Shown one piece after another: positions 1-12,597 of a DNA stretch of 64,000 nucleotides (its first letter is position 1; each line of letters opens with the position of its first letter). Position numbers and translations under genes: made by a program. The stretch covers positions 1,302,001-1,366,000 of the forward strand of contig JAJNNX010000003.1 of the NCBI GenBank assembly GCA_023159155.1. Direction: 5' to 3'. Source of the DNA: Ustulina deusta. Its lineage: Eukaryota > Ascomycota > Sordariomycetes > Xylariales > Xylariaceae. A model generated the notes under the pieces. That model was given only the letters and a program-made list of their open reading frames with translations. It ran no database searches and had not been told where the DNA came from.

Positions 1-978
1 AGCTTTCCTTACAGATGGGGTGAGGTATAGCAGGGACTACTAGCTTGTGTAAATTACCGAATACTAGAACCAGACAGAGCATTCATTAGAAACTAGCTGC
101 AATTATCTCGCCGCGCCTACCAGACAACCCGGGATGCATACAGCCCGTGATGATACATGGAACCATCCATTTGCCATGCCACCTCCGGGCCACACCCCAA
201 AGCCGTCTACACCACGACCACACCACGGGCAAGACTGCAGCGAGCGCGGCAGTGTTGCCCTGAAACCAAGCAACCGTAGAAATGATGGGACTACCCATGT
301 CAGCAACGCAGCCTCCGCGGCCGGGCCCCCGTGCTCGGCCACGGCCACGGCCGCAGGGCGCAGAGGTGCAGATACCTCTAAGGATATGGATCCGTGGACT
401 GATAGGCACAGCAAAACAGACGTGGGATCCAGAGGCTTGGAGCACTTCCGCCGAATCGAGGAGTCGGTGGCCGATTTGCGTCTTTTGCGTCGGTGGAGAG
501 AAAAGAAAGCAAGCATGCTGCTCTGGCGCTGAGGCTGGAGGCACTGGCTGGTTGATGAAGTTACCTCGGCTAGGGAGACATTGCGCATGATTACTTACGT
601 GGCTGTCTTGCAATTATCGAATATACTGGATGCATAAGAGGGGATTGTTCAGGTGCCGCCGACTGGGCTTGTAGGAAGGGGTTATTCTGACCTTGGCTGT
701 AAGTTCTGGCATGTACAAGAATAGGGTCCTCTTGGATACATACATACATGGTCCAGCGAAATTCAATAGATAGTAGTTTCCACAACTTTAGCGAGGATAT
801 CTATCCTCTTTATATCTATCTAGAGCTTTTATTCGTATGTACCAAAGTCTTTGCCTTAGGCCGCATTATATACATATACTATCCCTTATCGTGCCTGTAC
901 AGTTTCCCGTTTCTCTATACTTAGTCGACGCCTGGTGTCGAAACGGCTCACTATATCCAAGCCCTAAGAACCCTCATC
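1..978. other. Intergenic, no supported gene
   Basis: Overlapping open frames of 100-175 codons lie on both strands between about 86 and 613. None shows a family motif, a signal peptide or plausible introns, and frames on both strands are open together, as happens by chance in GC-rich DNA. The right part is the 3' flank of the MFS gene that ends at 979. I see nothing else here. Confidence 0.5.
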
Positions 979-3363
979 TCACCCAACAAGGCTATCACGG
1001 GCCTCCTCCCCCTCCTCCTGATCGCGAACTTTTTTATCCGTGGGGCCCCTCCACCCCGTAGCAGCCTGCAGTATCAGCACGAAGAAAGCCAGCGCAACAG
1101 CGGCCTGGAACAAAACGCGAAGCGCACTGCTGTAGCCCTGCACGGCAACCATCTTCTCGGCATCCGGCAGCTCGCCGTGATAGACGAGCAGCGGGCTGCC
1201 TATCAATTTCCTGATGAGTTCCTCGCGGTCTTTGCTGAGGTGATCGCTCCCGTCGAGGGCCTTGAGGCCCCTCTCCAGACTCCCCCGCAGCGTCCGCGCG
1301 AAGATGCCGCCGCCTATCGCGCTGCCGAAGCTGCCGGCAAACCCCCTGAACGTGCCCAGCAGGCTCGTGGCGACGTAGTGGGTTTCGGGCACTGTCAGGT
1401 GGAGGAGGTGAGACATGGTGTAGTTCAGGGCTCCGCCGGTGAAGAGTCCGTTGAGGAAGACGAGGGCAATATAGAGACCGAACGGGGTATCTTTGGTGGA
1501 CGACACGGACAGTGCCAGAAGGCTGATGCCGAATAGACCGAAGCACAGAATGCTGGGGCCCCAGAAGCTGCCTGAACGGCGGATGTGGAATGCCTAGAGC
1601 GTGTGAGTTTGGTTGATGATTTTGTTTTGGTGGCTTGGTCGACAGTGAAAGAAGGAGCTCAGAAAGGAATATAAGAGGTAACTTACACCGACGAGTAAAC
1701 CGCCAAGACCAAATCCAAGGTTGGTAGGGATAAGAATACTGCCGCTGGCCGCCGGGTTAAAGCCGAACACGGCGAGCGCCGTCATGGGTGTATAGAATAG
1801 CACTGTCCACCGAGCGGCCACTGTAATGTCCAGAGTTAGGAATCCGTTTTCGATTTCAGGAGAATATGGAGCACAGCAGCTAGTTGGAACAGTAGACATT
1901 TTGCCCGGTGACGATCAATTCATTGCGAGAGTAGTTAGACTTACTGAAACCAAGCTGAGAAACACACGATAGCAACGCGCCACGATTCTGGAGGACCGTG
2001 AGGGGAACGATAGGATCGGCCGCGACGTATTTCTCGATCAGAATGAAGATGATGAGGGCGCTGAGAGACGACCCGAGCGGGATGGGCTGGATCTTTCCCG
2101 ACAGTCCAAAGAGAAAGAGAACGACGGTCGCGGTCTGGACTTGTGTAAGCTCGGGCTAACTACATGAACGATTGTCTGCATACTAAGAAAAGTGCGCCAA
2201 GGTAATCAAGTTGCTTGAGTTTGGTACGCAGTGATACGTCCTTATCGTTCGAATGACCTGGCGAGCTTAAGCTGCTGGGTATGCTGAAGAAGATCGCGCA
2301 GCCAGCCAGTAGACTTGCAGGAGCCTGGGCCCAAAAAAGGGGTCTCTGTGTAATGGTAAGTGATTGAGCCAGATGATGCGTTTTTTCAGGGGGGCCTCCT
2401 TACCCAACCGATTGTTCCAATCAAGCCACCAAAAACAACTGCGCCTAGGGAAATACCCGTGGTGAAGCCGGCGTTTCTGATCATCCCAGATTAGCAAGAT
2501 CTGACGCGTGGCACCAATGACCTTTGTCCGACGCTAAATTATCCAGCTTTTTTCATCTCCGAAGTCACCGACAACCTCAGAACGTTTGGTTCTTTGGGGA
2601 GCAAGAGATCTATACTCACGTAATCCCAATAAACAGGCCCCTGTTCCTCTTTGTCGTGAGCTCCAAGACCAGGATAAAAGCGAGGACCATTGTTCCACCA
2701 CCTCCTAGGCCGGTGATGACACGTCCGATAATGAAGACAGCGAATGAATGAGCTTGGGATGTGACCAGGCACCCGATAGCAAATAGTAATGATGACACCA
2801 GCACCATACTCCTGGGGGAGAAGATAGTCGCTAATTTGCCTGTGAGCGGCGACATACACGACAATGCCACGAGGAAGGAGGTGGTAAACCACATGGCATT
2901 CTCGTAGGCGTCGAGATCAGCTGCGATGGTGGACTGAGCCATTGTAATACCGCTCATATTCATAGCTAGTGTTTACGGTAGGTTAGAACGGAACGTGTTA
3001 ATTACTAGGTCCAGCGGTCATAAGAACGAGGAACACCCCAGCTGACGAGGAGATCATGTCTTCAAGAGACTGACAGCGGTGTTGGGTTGGGAAATGGAAA
3101 GAGTGCGCAATACCTTGCAAGAAAATAAGGATGTAGACGCTCAGAATAATAGCAACGGCTCTTTGCTTCGTGACAGTTTGATTCGCAATATCTAAATCCT
3201 CATCTTCGGGTCTATTGATACCGGCCGACGACAGGGAAGTCGGAGGACTTGAGCTACTTCGCTCGGACTGCAGTAGCGGCGTATCTTCCGCAGCCGTGGT
3301 GGATGTCATGTCGTCCCTGATTAACGACATGTTGTCGCGACGTGGTTGTTCTCTAGATGTCAT
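979..3363 (-). CDS. MFS transporter, vacuolar amino-acid / multidrug (Fnx1/Vba) type
   Basis: Predicted proton-coupled exporter or vacuolar importer of the major facilitator superfamily, 589 residues. Seven exons close in frame: 3363-3114, 2965-2620, 2476-2404, 2345-2184, 2134-1945, 1820-1687 and 1593-979. The hydrophilic N-terminus (about 65 residues) carries a DTPLLQSE stretch of the dileucine type often seen in vacuolar transporters. TM1 follows (AIILSVYILIFLQ), then the DHA2-like TM1-2 signature QSTIAADL, motif A-like GKLATIFSPR, and the TM4-5 signature GLGGGGTMVL. The segment NAGFTTGISLGAVVFGG matches the glycine-rich antiporter motif C region. The tail is acidic (DQEEGEEARD). Length and motif order fit S. 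pombe Fnx1/Fnx2 and yeast Vba proteins; the substrate cannot be told from sequence. Intron 1 (148 nt) and intron 5 (124 nt) are longer than the others. The gene sits downstream of, and in the same direction as, the rhodopsin-MFS fusion gene, 1.2 kb away. Confidence 0.92.
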
Positions 3364-4561
3364 GATTCTATAGGAAGTACACGGTACTTATTGTTACAGT
3401 AAATGGTAAACATACACTCGCAGTCCCGGAGGACTTGTCATAGTATGAGTAGAAGACTTGTCAAAAAATAAACAACATCGACTAACGCAAAAGTATCTAA
3501 AAGGATAAAAGGCCCAAGGCCAACAGGGAAAACAAGAGTCATGTGATACCAGTGAAAAGTGAAAGTGAAAAGAGAAACTGAACCGACAACACGGTCTCTT
3601 GACCCTGGGGTAGAGCAGTGGTGATTGGTAAGCTGTCAGAATAGTTGGTAGTGACCCCACTTTTCAGCCTTTATGATTGGGTGCAGCAATATCCCAAGTG
3701 GATGGAACCTTTCCGGGCCGCCCGCCTGCGCGCCCCATTAGATAGATGAGGTTAGTACACGAGACGAAGGCAGAGAGCCGTAGGTACCTAATTAACAGGT
3801 AGTATCTATATACGCTTGAAAGCACAAACACACAAAAAATCCGGCATGAAAAGAAACCCACCTTTTCCCTTATAAGTTTGACTGAAAATATGTATGGAAA
3901 CCATATAAATCAATTGAGCAGCTGCAACTACTCGGGTATCAAAACTATACGCTATGCAATGGTCCCATGAGAATCTCATTTCGAAGAGATGATTGCTCTC
4001 ACATGTTGAGAGCGAATACTAAATTTCCCACCAGACACCAATATGATGTCGTGAGGTCGCCGTAACCGTATGGAATTGCGCCTGGAAGCCGTCTGAAGAT
4101 ATGTCGGCATTTTACCAAGCCACATCCTGCGGTTGGTAGTTCCGGGCAGTCGAGTAATGGGTTGTCAAGATCGCCATCAGGTGGTTGGTGTCTGTATACT
4201 GGTCGAATCTATTAGGTCGCCAGGCCGTTCAGAGTTTACGGCTATTTGCCTATCATTCGGTACTCACCCATTCAACCACAGAAACATTCATGTGGAAGGC
4301 CGCCACTCTGGCTCTTGAGGCAGAAACCCTTTGCTCGGATTGCGGACTTAGCGAGTGTGAGGAGCACGGATGAGGTCCGAAATCGTTCGTCTCTGTCATA
4401 CGTGGGACCTATTTTGATCTGATTAATCCTCGTGGTTTGACACGACAGGTGCCCTTTTTAGCCTCATCGTGAATTGCTGCTCTTGGATTCCCGATGTTCG
4501 GCAGTGGTGGTTCGGAGCATCTTGATCTTTCGTCACAGCGACTACCTGTATCTTGACCAAA
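3364..4561. other. Intergenic: promoter side of the MFS gene, 3' flank of the fusion gene
   Basis: About 1.2 kb with no supported gene. It must hold the promoter of the minus-strand MFS gene starting at 3363 and the terminator of the fusion gene ending at 4562. Small open frames (61-88 codons) have no recognisable features. Confidence 0.5.
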
Positions 4562-7500
4562 TTAAGCCTTCATATAATCCAGAGCTGGGTCGCCCAGTCC
4601 GTTCACTGACGCCCGCCGTCTCCTTGCCATTATTACGGCCAGATCCATTTCACGATTTGCGCGATCTTGAATTTTTTGCTGTTGCTCAGGGCCGACACGA
4701 GCATCAACTAGAGCTCTGGCGTCATGTTTGAGATCGAGGAATAGAGAGAAGAAACCCGTGATTACCAGGAGAGCAGGGACCAGTACAAAGGAGGTCTGAT
4801 AGCTAATACCTCTCTGGTGGATGGCATATACTGTGCGGCATTCCATTAGCATGCCGTAGCGCAGTAGGAGAAGCATAGACCGCTACAGATAGACACAGAA
4901 TAAATAGGAAGGGTAGAGAGCAATGAAGGATGTAAGCTCACCAACAAATGGCCAGAATGCTGGCCCTGATGCCCCCATGGTAAGAAACGCAGCTGCCCGT
5001 TTGGTGCGGTTGCCTTGGCCGCGGAGCCCCAGTGTGTATATCAACGGCCACATAGGCCCTTCAAAAAAGAAAAAAAGGATAACCGGAATGGCAAGAAGGT
5101 CGGGGTTATCAGGACGGATAGTTGACACCAGTACACTGGAAATAATACTAAACCCAGTGCAGAGATTTAAAATAGTCCGGGGTTGCGGAACCTTAGGATG
5201 AGTTGGGGATAAGTATGCAAGGTAGGCTGCGAGAAAGCGGGACAGCGCGAAGGCAGTACGAGCAATGAGATTATAGTCATCAATCCCTAGACTTAAGCCG
5301 TTTCCACTCCCCGATTCCTTGGCCATCACGATGTTTGTTGCACTTGCTGCCGCGGCTGATCTCACGTTGGGCTTTAGAATGTCCCGAAAGAAGAGGCTCA
5401 TTGTCTCTTGGCCAGCAACATAAGTCCATTGAGCCAAGACCGCCAAAGCCAGGCTCCAGGTTCTCAGTTGGAAACCAAAGAAGCTAGCTTTCTTCGGATC
5501 AACAGGTATATATCGCGTCGAGTTCTCCATCTCCGCATCGGTAACCTCCGGCAACGGCATGTAATAAAAGAACAGGGCTAAGCCAACACAAAGGAGGGTG
5601 ATAGCCAAGAATGTCCACTGTACATCAACAAGAGTTGATGCGCCGATGTATTCGCTGGTACTCAGTTTAACGAAGAATACCCTTTGAGCAAGGAGCGAAC
5701 TCAGGACGGTGGATACGGCTTGAACGCCCTGTGACAATAGAAGCCTCATTTCGGCATAGTCCATGGGGCCACAGAGAGCTATAAACGGGTTCGCCGCGGC
5801 TTGAAAAACCAAAGAGTTAGTGATTGCCATCTGTAGCCAAAGCTCTATAGTAGGGCCTATTGTACTTGTGCAGGATGGACAACTAGGGATTGCATACTTT
5901 CTAGGACAGCGAGTCCAAACCCCACAACAAAGTTAGAGATCAGAAATCCGGGAAACGAAGTGAGCACAGCGCTCGGCCAGAATATTATGGTCCCAATACC
6001 GTAGATGCATAAACCGAGCACTGCAAACAGGTCAACATTTACTCTAGTTAGGTTGCTAATTGTAGAGGCGAGCTTGATTCGAAAAGGCTTAGGCAAACCA
6101 GGAGGTGACTTACTGAAAGTAGCTTTAAAGCCACCTGTGCTGTCATCGAAACTGCTATTCCTGCGTACCTTTTCTCGCCTTCGATGTTCATCGTGTCGCA
6201 AAATCCATTCGCCAACAAGAAGCGGCCCAAAGAAGTATCCAGCCCCAAAATAAATGCTTGTAAGGCCTAGTGTCTCTGGGACAGTCATGTGGGAGATCTC
6301 AGCCACGACGTTTGCAAGAGTGTTAAGAAGACCGTACGAAAATCCCCATAGCAGAAAGAGGATCGAAACTATTGTGCAGTATCTGAACGAGTCCTTGACC
6401 GATGTTCGGACCATGCTTTTGGGTTTCCGCATGTTGACGAAGCCAAAATACACTCCTGACACTTCTAGACTACCTGTAGTCGCTGTGTTTGTTATAAGGG
6501 GATGGTTCCGATCTATCACCATGTCCGGCGTCGTAAGGAACTCCAATGCCGATATTTGCGCATCGTAATCACTCTCGGGTTCACGATTTCGGCTCGAGGT
6601 AGAAAGCCCATCCTGAGCAACATTTGGTGCCGCAGCGGTGGATTCGTGTCGACAGGATTGTACGGTAGGTGTTCCATCGGCCGCTTCAGACGCTCGGCGG
6701 GTACTACCGTCTGGGTCAATGAGCATAGCAGGGAGGATGCGAATGATCAAAGGCTTCAGGGTTGGAATGCAGGCGCAGGCAATGCCAATGTTCACCTCAA
6801 TTGCAGACCACAAAAGCGCCAGTGAGGCGTTCCAAGCGAATTCAGGCGAATTCCCAAATGATGTGTTTAGGTCATCGTCACCGGAAAGTGCCGAAGAGGA
6901 GGCATCGCTAATAGCTTTCTGAAGATAATAGATGCGAACCACATCCACAATGGTAACGAAGATGCCGAGAGCAAAAGTCATGATCAAGATAATCTTCTGC
7001 CTCGGGGGCAGTCTCATGCCCGTCAGAACAGGCAAGGGGAGGGCAAGGATTGCGAGATCGGTGACTATATTGACGGGTGCCGAGCAAATAAACTCTGTCA
7101 ACAGAGGAATACACTGTCCCGGGGGATCGGTCAAGTTGAAAGCAGCTTCCACAGGGCGGCATTGGAAAATGTTAAGTAGGGTTAATACGGTACCAGCTAG
7201 ATTCACGATTATGAGTACAGCCCACGAAGCTAGCCGAAGTACCTTTTGCGTGCTTTTTGACAAGCGGAGGTAGAAGACAAGTACTGATGTTTTAAAAGCC
7301 ATAAGGGCCGGGTTCTACAAGATATCAGGCCAAATATTCACAGTCAGGGTTTAGAGTAGGACGCACATATAGAACAGTAAATGCATATTCAGAACGCCTA
7401 AGAGGGTCCCAATCGTCGGCCTGGATATTGGCGTCATGTCGACCAAGTCCTTTGGTGGCACCGTAATCGATGGCGAAGCTGAGACCAAAGGCGAGAAACC

Positions 7501-7681
7501 AGGCGATGACAATGAAATAGTCATCCCAGCTCACCTGCCGAACTATGAATTTGCGGCAGATTAGTCGGGCAGCAACGAAGACGGTCGCTAAGACGAGGGT
7601 CCCCGTAGTAATGGCGAACACGACGGGGCCACGGTCCGGATAGCTATGAGCCGACCCCCTATCTAACAATAGTGAGTTCAT
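4562..7681 (-). CDS. Rhodopsin-domain (PTH11-like 7TM) / FucP-type MFS fusion protein
   Basis: Four exons (7681-7367, 7314-5898, 5799-4942, 4830-4562) give one 952-residue frame. Residues 1 to about 296 are a fungal rhodopsin-like integral membrane domain (the family often called PTH11-related or SAT4-like): the segment VSWDDYFIVIAW, the conserved YNPALMAFKTSVLVFYLRLS rebuilt exactly across intron 1, the FQC/C loop cysteines, and LALPLPVLTGMRLPPRQK. A soluble linker (about 297-405) follows. Residues from about 410 to the end are a 12-TM permease of the fucose/glucose-galactose type: LFLLWGFSYGLLNTLA near its start and TAANPFIALCGP rebuilt across intron 2. The join lies inside exon 2 with no stop and no splice site, so it is not an artefact of gluing two models together. 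Most family members have one domain or the other. It could act as a transceptor-like sensor-carrier, but that is inference. An internal start at Met ~400 or ~406 could give a free permease. Confidence 0.88.
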
Positions 7682-10600
7682 ATTCGAGAACCACCCTCGC
7701 GGTCGGGAAATGCCATCAGTTCATGCCGGGATCTGAGGCGTCGTATATACCCAGTAGAATGTGGCCAGAGACGCAGTATAGGAAGCCAACGGCTCACGAG
7801 GAGTAAAAGCAAGGGTGGTCGTTACGCTACAAGCAAGAAAGGGTTTATAGGAAGATACATGTTTGAAGATGATGAGTCGACCAGAATGCCGATGCGCTGG
7901 TCTCGATTCGGGAACCAAAAGCAAAGCCGGTCATACACAAAGCACAGACCCAAGCGCCAACTCAGGCACAAGTACTTTCGCCAGTCCGGGGATCTAGTTA
8001 GCGAGATTGTTAGATTTAGTGCGGTGACGAGGGTGGGCCTCGGCTTTGGAATACCTCCCTACCTTTGACTTAGGATTACCTCGTGTGGGGGATTTTGGCC
8101 CACCGACAATGTGTAGTCAGGTACTGTATCTTGAACAGGAGAAAGGAGCTAGGCAGGACAGACTACGGGCGGCAGTAGAATCGGCTAGCAAGGTACCCTT
8201 GGCGATCGAGGGATTGAGGAGAACAGGAGCACAAAGAGGAGAAAGACGAAACAACCAAAAGCGTGGCCTTGACAAAGAGTGGCTGCGCGATTTGTCTGTC
8301 GAAGACGGCCGCGGCGGATATAGTAGGTATGCTTGAATCCGTCCTAATGGACCCGGGGGGGCAATGCAGGCGGTCAGGATGTCAGGATGCTGGGATGTCT
8401 GGACCGCGGCCAGGACGTCAAGGTATGAACTGAAGTGTACTGAGGTAGTGTACTGAGGTAGTGTAATATATAGTAGGTAGTGTACTGTATAGGGAGTGTA
8501 TCCTGGGTCCTGATGCATATGCAGAAAAGGATCGTGGCAGTTGGATCAAGAACGAGAGGTGGCTGAGGTTCTTATTAATTAGGTCTAAGTACTTTAGGTA
8601 TGGGATGTGGTAGGTAAGTATGTTATATGTTGTACTACCTGCCTGGGCACTTTACACTATCTAGGTATATTGTATGCTGCAATATACCCTGCAATACACG
8701 TACCTACACCGATGAGGAATGGAATCCTGACGAGGCTTGTGGGGAGTGGCTACGTATTACGAAAACGAACAACACCTTGTTCTTGCTCTGGGGTTTCACT
8801 GCCCGACCAGCTGGGTGCGGGCAGAAGCGGTACTATGTACCTCGTACTATACAACCAAGGTTAGGTAAGTAGATATAATTGTGCAGGTAGAGTGTGTGCT
8901 GTAAGTAGGCAGGCAAAGCAGAGGCAGGGTAGGCAACTTGAACCTGGACGCGCAAGGGAGGGGTGAATGCCTGTGAAATAATTGTAGAGTAGGTATTTAT
9001 AGGTAGGCAGGTAGTGGTATAGGTACAGGAGGTAGGTGTGTGTAGGTGGGAGGTAGGTAGTAGTGACGGGAGTGCGGCTGATGTCAGCGGCAGGTTACAT
9101 GCAGTATTGCGCTGTACATGGACAAATCAGGTAAAGATGGGTACTTGACGTTAGGTATCCAGGCACTGGAGGTACGGCTCAGGTCCATCGCAAATCCAGC
9201 AGTTCGTTCTCCTTTGTCTCGGGTCAAGTACCTATCGAAGGAAATAGATGCTCTACTTCTGATCGTCTTTAGGGCAAACCCCAAGACGTCTTGAAATGAA
9301 GTCCATTTACCTTCAATAATTGTGACTGTGAGTCGAACTGAATGAATGCACTGTAGGGATTATATATGCCTAACGAACGGTATCGCTTATGCGAAATTTT
9401 CTGTCTGCCGCCAAGCAACCAAGTGAGCCAGTAATGCATGTGGCGTGGGGCAGGTGGTTGATGACGATGATTGTGATTAAACAAAACACGATCAACGACG
9501 AGATGGGACACACCCGGTGCAGCGCTCGGTGGAGGACTCGGTGCATGCATCGACGTGTGTGACTGGTACATGGACATGTCCCGCGCTTCCAGATTGTCCG
9601 TCGCTGTTCGGGAGTTGATCGGGACTCGACTGGACTCGACTGGACTCGGATGGAAAAGGAGGACGGGCAGTGACGTCGCAAATGCAACAGGTCGGATCGC
9701 CTGGCTAGGGACAGCCTAGCCCAGTGTGCTTAGCTCCCTTTATTAGTCTACGTCCACCCCACTCATCCGTGGCCGGCAGCCGGAATCAAGTTGCCTTTCC
9801 CCGGATTTCCAGGGCGAGGATGCATTCAAGTTCCAATAGGTAACCTGCAACAGTGTGCTGTGAAAGAACTGTATATTAGCACTGTATCGCTGCAGTTTTA
9901 CCTACAGCTCTTTGGGCATTCAACAAGATATGTTTACCTTTTCTCTTACCATCTCTCTCCCATTCCTGCTTATAGAGCATGAAATAGCTATTCATACTAA
10001 ATCACCCTCTTGCAGAAAGTTTTTTTCTTTCTTTTTTCTTTAGAAAAATTTAAAGCTCTCAAACACGTGGTGGGGTGGTCGATGACAGCACGCGTGGACG
10101 GCAAGTCACAACAGTTGTGTCATCTGCACGCACAAATCACCTGAGGTGTGCTAGAAGTGTACTTCGCTCCTCGGAGGCCTTACCTACATATAATATCCGT
10201 AGGCGCGGTTACACCTGCACCCACACACTGATCTGGACGACTTTTTGTCGGTCTTAGCATCATCAGCTATTCCCTCGGTAAATTCAGTCGTCAACAACAT
10301 CGAGTTGATCCTTCATCATCCCATCCCCACCACTTGATTCTACCATGAAACCTGATATATTGCTCCCACCGACCATCGTGTCCTCCCTATAGCGTAAACC
10401 TGGCAGTGCACCGCTTTATATACGTATTCAATCACATATCAGTAGGCCCTAGCCGATACTGGAAGACACGAAACACTCTTCTCGGCAAGGCTGTCGACAG
10501 AGCCCTGGATAATCCGAGAGAATATAAGTGAAGTGTCGGTGTAAATAGGTCACGGCCCTCCTACAACTACTACCTATGGCTCCTTTCAACCTAGTCAGCA

Positions 10601-11842
10601 ACCTCGTGTTCAATCAACCATCACGTGCAATGAGATGTTTGGTCAGTTCTTTACTCCAACTTCCAAAGCCTCTGACCGACGCACCCAGCTGGTCCGCATT
10701 TCCGCAAAGCGAGCCAACCAGTGCCAGAACCGCACTCGTGACTTACATGTACATATATTACCCAACCAATACCGGTCGTCTAGCCCTAACCGCGGCGAGT
10801 CATCACTGCATAACATAAAATATGGCTGCTGTGATAGCCCACAAACTCGTGCTAAATGTTCGCAAAGACATACCGGTTTTGCTTATGTTATGTGGCTTCG
10901 TGCCAGCCACTACGTTCCACAAGCACATCCTTTTCCCTCGTCGTTCCAGCGACAAGGCATTCACACCTCTGCATGTCTTAAAGTAATAAACCTGCTAGCA
11001 AGTTTCCCAAATCGCCGGCGAAATGAAGCAACCACCTGTCAAATCTACTGTTGATGTGACTGTCACAAGATTCTACGTGTAGTTAACTTCGACGTCACAG
11101 CTGCAACCCATCGAGCTTGAAATAATGAAAGACATGGATATTTATTTAGCTTGGAGATTCCTTCTAATGCTGTATTGAATACAGGGAAGCATCTGAGCGT
11201 GCACACACCAAGTCCGTCTGGAGAGTAGACTGAGACGCCGATACCAGTGGGAAAGTCGGTTGGAGAGCAGAGGAAGGCTGAGAGCTATATAATCGAAATG
11301 GAACAATTCCGGGGTGGATCGGGAGAGGGGACGGCGATATTAGATAGATCTAGCAACGTATAGTGCTAAAATTAGAACTCTGGCAATGGTTGTTTAATCC
11401 TACATAACCTCGAGGGAAGGCTCGGATGAGATCTTGATGCCCATCCACGCCCTAACCAAGGTTATTGGAAAGAGAGCTCCATGATTGGGCGGGGTAAGCC
11501 GCCCAAGCTGGGGAGGTCGACACATGGGGAATCGGATGTCGGAAAATTTGGTTCCGATGGCTGTTTGGACCACTCAGAGCACAGCATTTCCTGCTTAGCG
11601 AGGCGGCGAATCGCACCTGCAGCCAGTCGTCAACGTCAATTGAGCGGAAGGGAAAGAGCTCGGGTCGCGCGAGGCGAATGCATGAGCGACTGATCGAATC
11701 AAATTAACTCCAGAGTCGGAGCTCCTCGAGCATTCCCGTCCGCCTTCACAACAACCCCTCTCCACTCCATCCTACACGACCGTTGCGGCCTTTCTTCTTG
11801 TCCGTCCTCGACATCCACCGTGTTCACGGGAGCCGGAGAAAG
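7682..11842. other. Long intergenic region rich in GTAGGTA/TACCTAC words
   Basis: 4.2 kb between two divergent genes (fusion gene on minus, complex I subunit on plus). No open frame here shows a domain, signal peptide or credible introns. From about 8580 to 9070 the DNA is packed with variants of GTAGGTA, GTAAGTAG and GGCAGGTA, a low-complexity motif that also dots other spacers in this window. Confidence 0.55.
8435..8465 (+). repeat. 13-nt tandem repeat
   Basis: Two exact copies of the 13-nt unit GTGTACTGAGGTA (8435-8447 and 8448-8460) followed by a partial third (GTGTA). Related GTAGGTAGTGTACTG words continue to about 8505. It is a simple local duplication inside the GTAGGTA-rich spacer. 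Confidence 0.85.
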
Positions 11843-12597
11843 ATGCTGGCGTCTTCGAGAAGGGCAGCCACGCTGGCTTTGAGAGGTTTGTGACAAGCAA
11901 CCCCCGCCTTGCCACCGTTGCCGCCATATGTGGTCCATTGAGGCTGATCGTGATCTGTTCCGCATCGTGTCTAGCGAACCCAACCCCGCGCATCGTCCCT
12001 CTCCAGTCCGTCGCCCCGATCTCGACGACGTCGAAGAAGGATGCCACATCGGTGACGCCTCATGCCCCGGCCGGCCTCGCCCGCCAGCGAAAGGAAGTGC
12101 CGCTCGCGAGCCAGGAGCCCAAGAAGGGCGTCATGCAATATGCCCTGACCACCCTCGATCAGGTCGCCAACTGGGCACGTCAGTCGTCCCTCTGGCCCAT
12201 GACTTTCGGTCTCGCCTGCTGCGCCGTCGAAATGATGCATCTGTCCACCCCGCGGTACGACCAGGATCGATTGGGAATCATTTTCCGTGCCTCGCCGCGT
12301 CAATCCGACGTCATGATCGTCGCCGGCACACTCACAAACAAGATGGCTCCCGCCCTGCGCCAGGTCTACGATCAGATGCCAGAACCCCGATGGGTTGTCA
12401 GCATGGGAAGCTGCGCCAACGGAGGCGGCTACTATCACTACAGCTACAGCGTTGTCCGGGGCTGTGATCGCATTGTTCCCGTCGATGTCTACGTCCCCGG
12501 CTGCCCCCCCACGAGCGAAGCCTTGATGTACGGTATCTTCCAACTACAGCGGAAGATGAGACAAACCAGGATCACACGGATGTGGTATAGGAAGTAA
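11843..12597 (+). CDS. nuo19.3: NADH:ubiquinone oxidoreductase PSST / NDUFS7 subunit, mitochondrial
   Basis: Core subunit of respiratory complex I. It holds iron-sulfur cluster N2, the last electron carrier before ubiquinone, at the junction of the peripheral and membrane arms on the matrix side. Two exons (11843-11885, 11975-12597; 89-nt intron) give 221 residues. The tiny first exon encodes [14 protein letters not shown], an Arg/Ala/Ser-rich start of a mitochondrial presequence. A downstream ATG at 11890 lies in the intron and would miss the presequence. The N2 ligands are all present: tandem C96-C97 in [10 protein letters not shown]161 in MGSCANGGG and C191 in [11 protein letters not shown]. 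The body is essentially colinear with known PSST subunits. The gene has no frameshifts and looks fully functional. Confidence 0.98.

Noticed and set aside
86..613. Overlapping frames of 132-175 codons on both strands
   Set aside because: No motif, signal peptide or intron logic; several frames are open at once, as expected by chance in GC-rich DNA.
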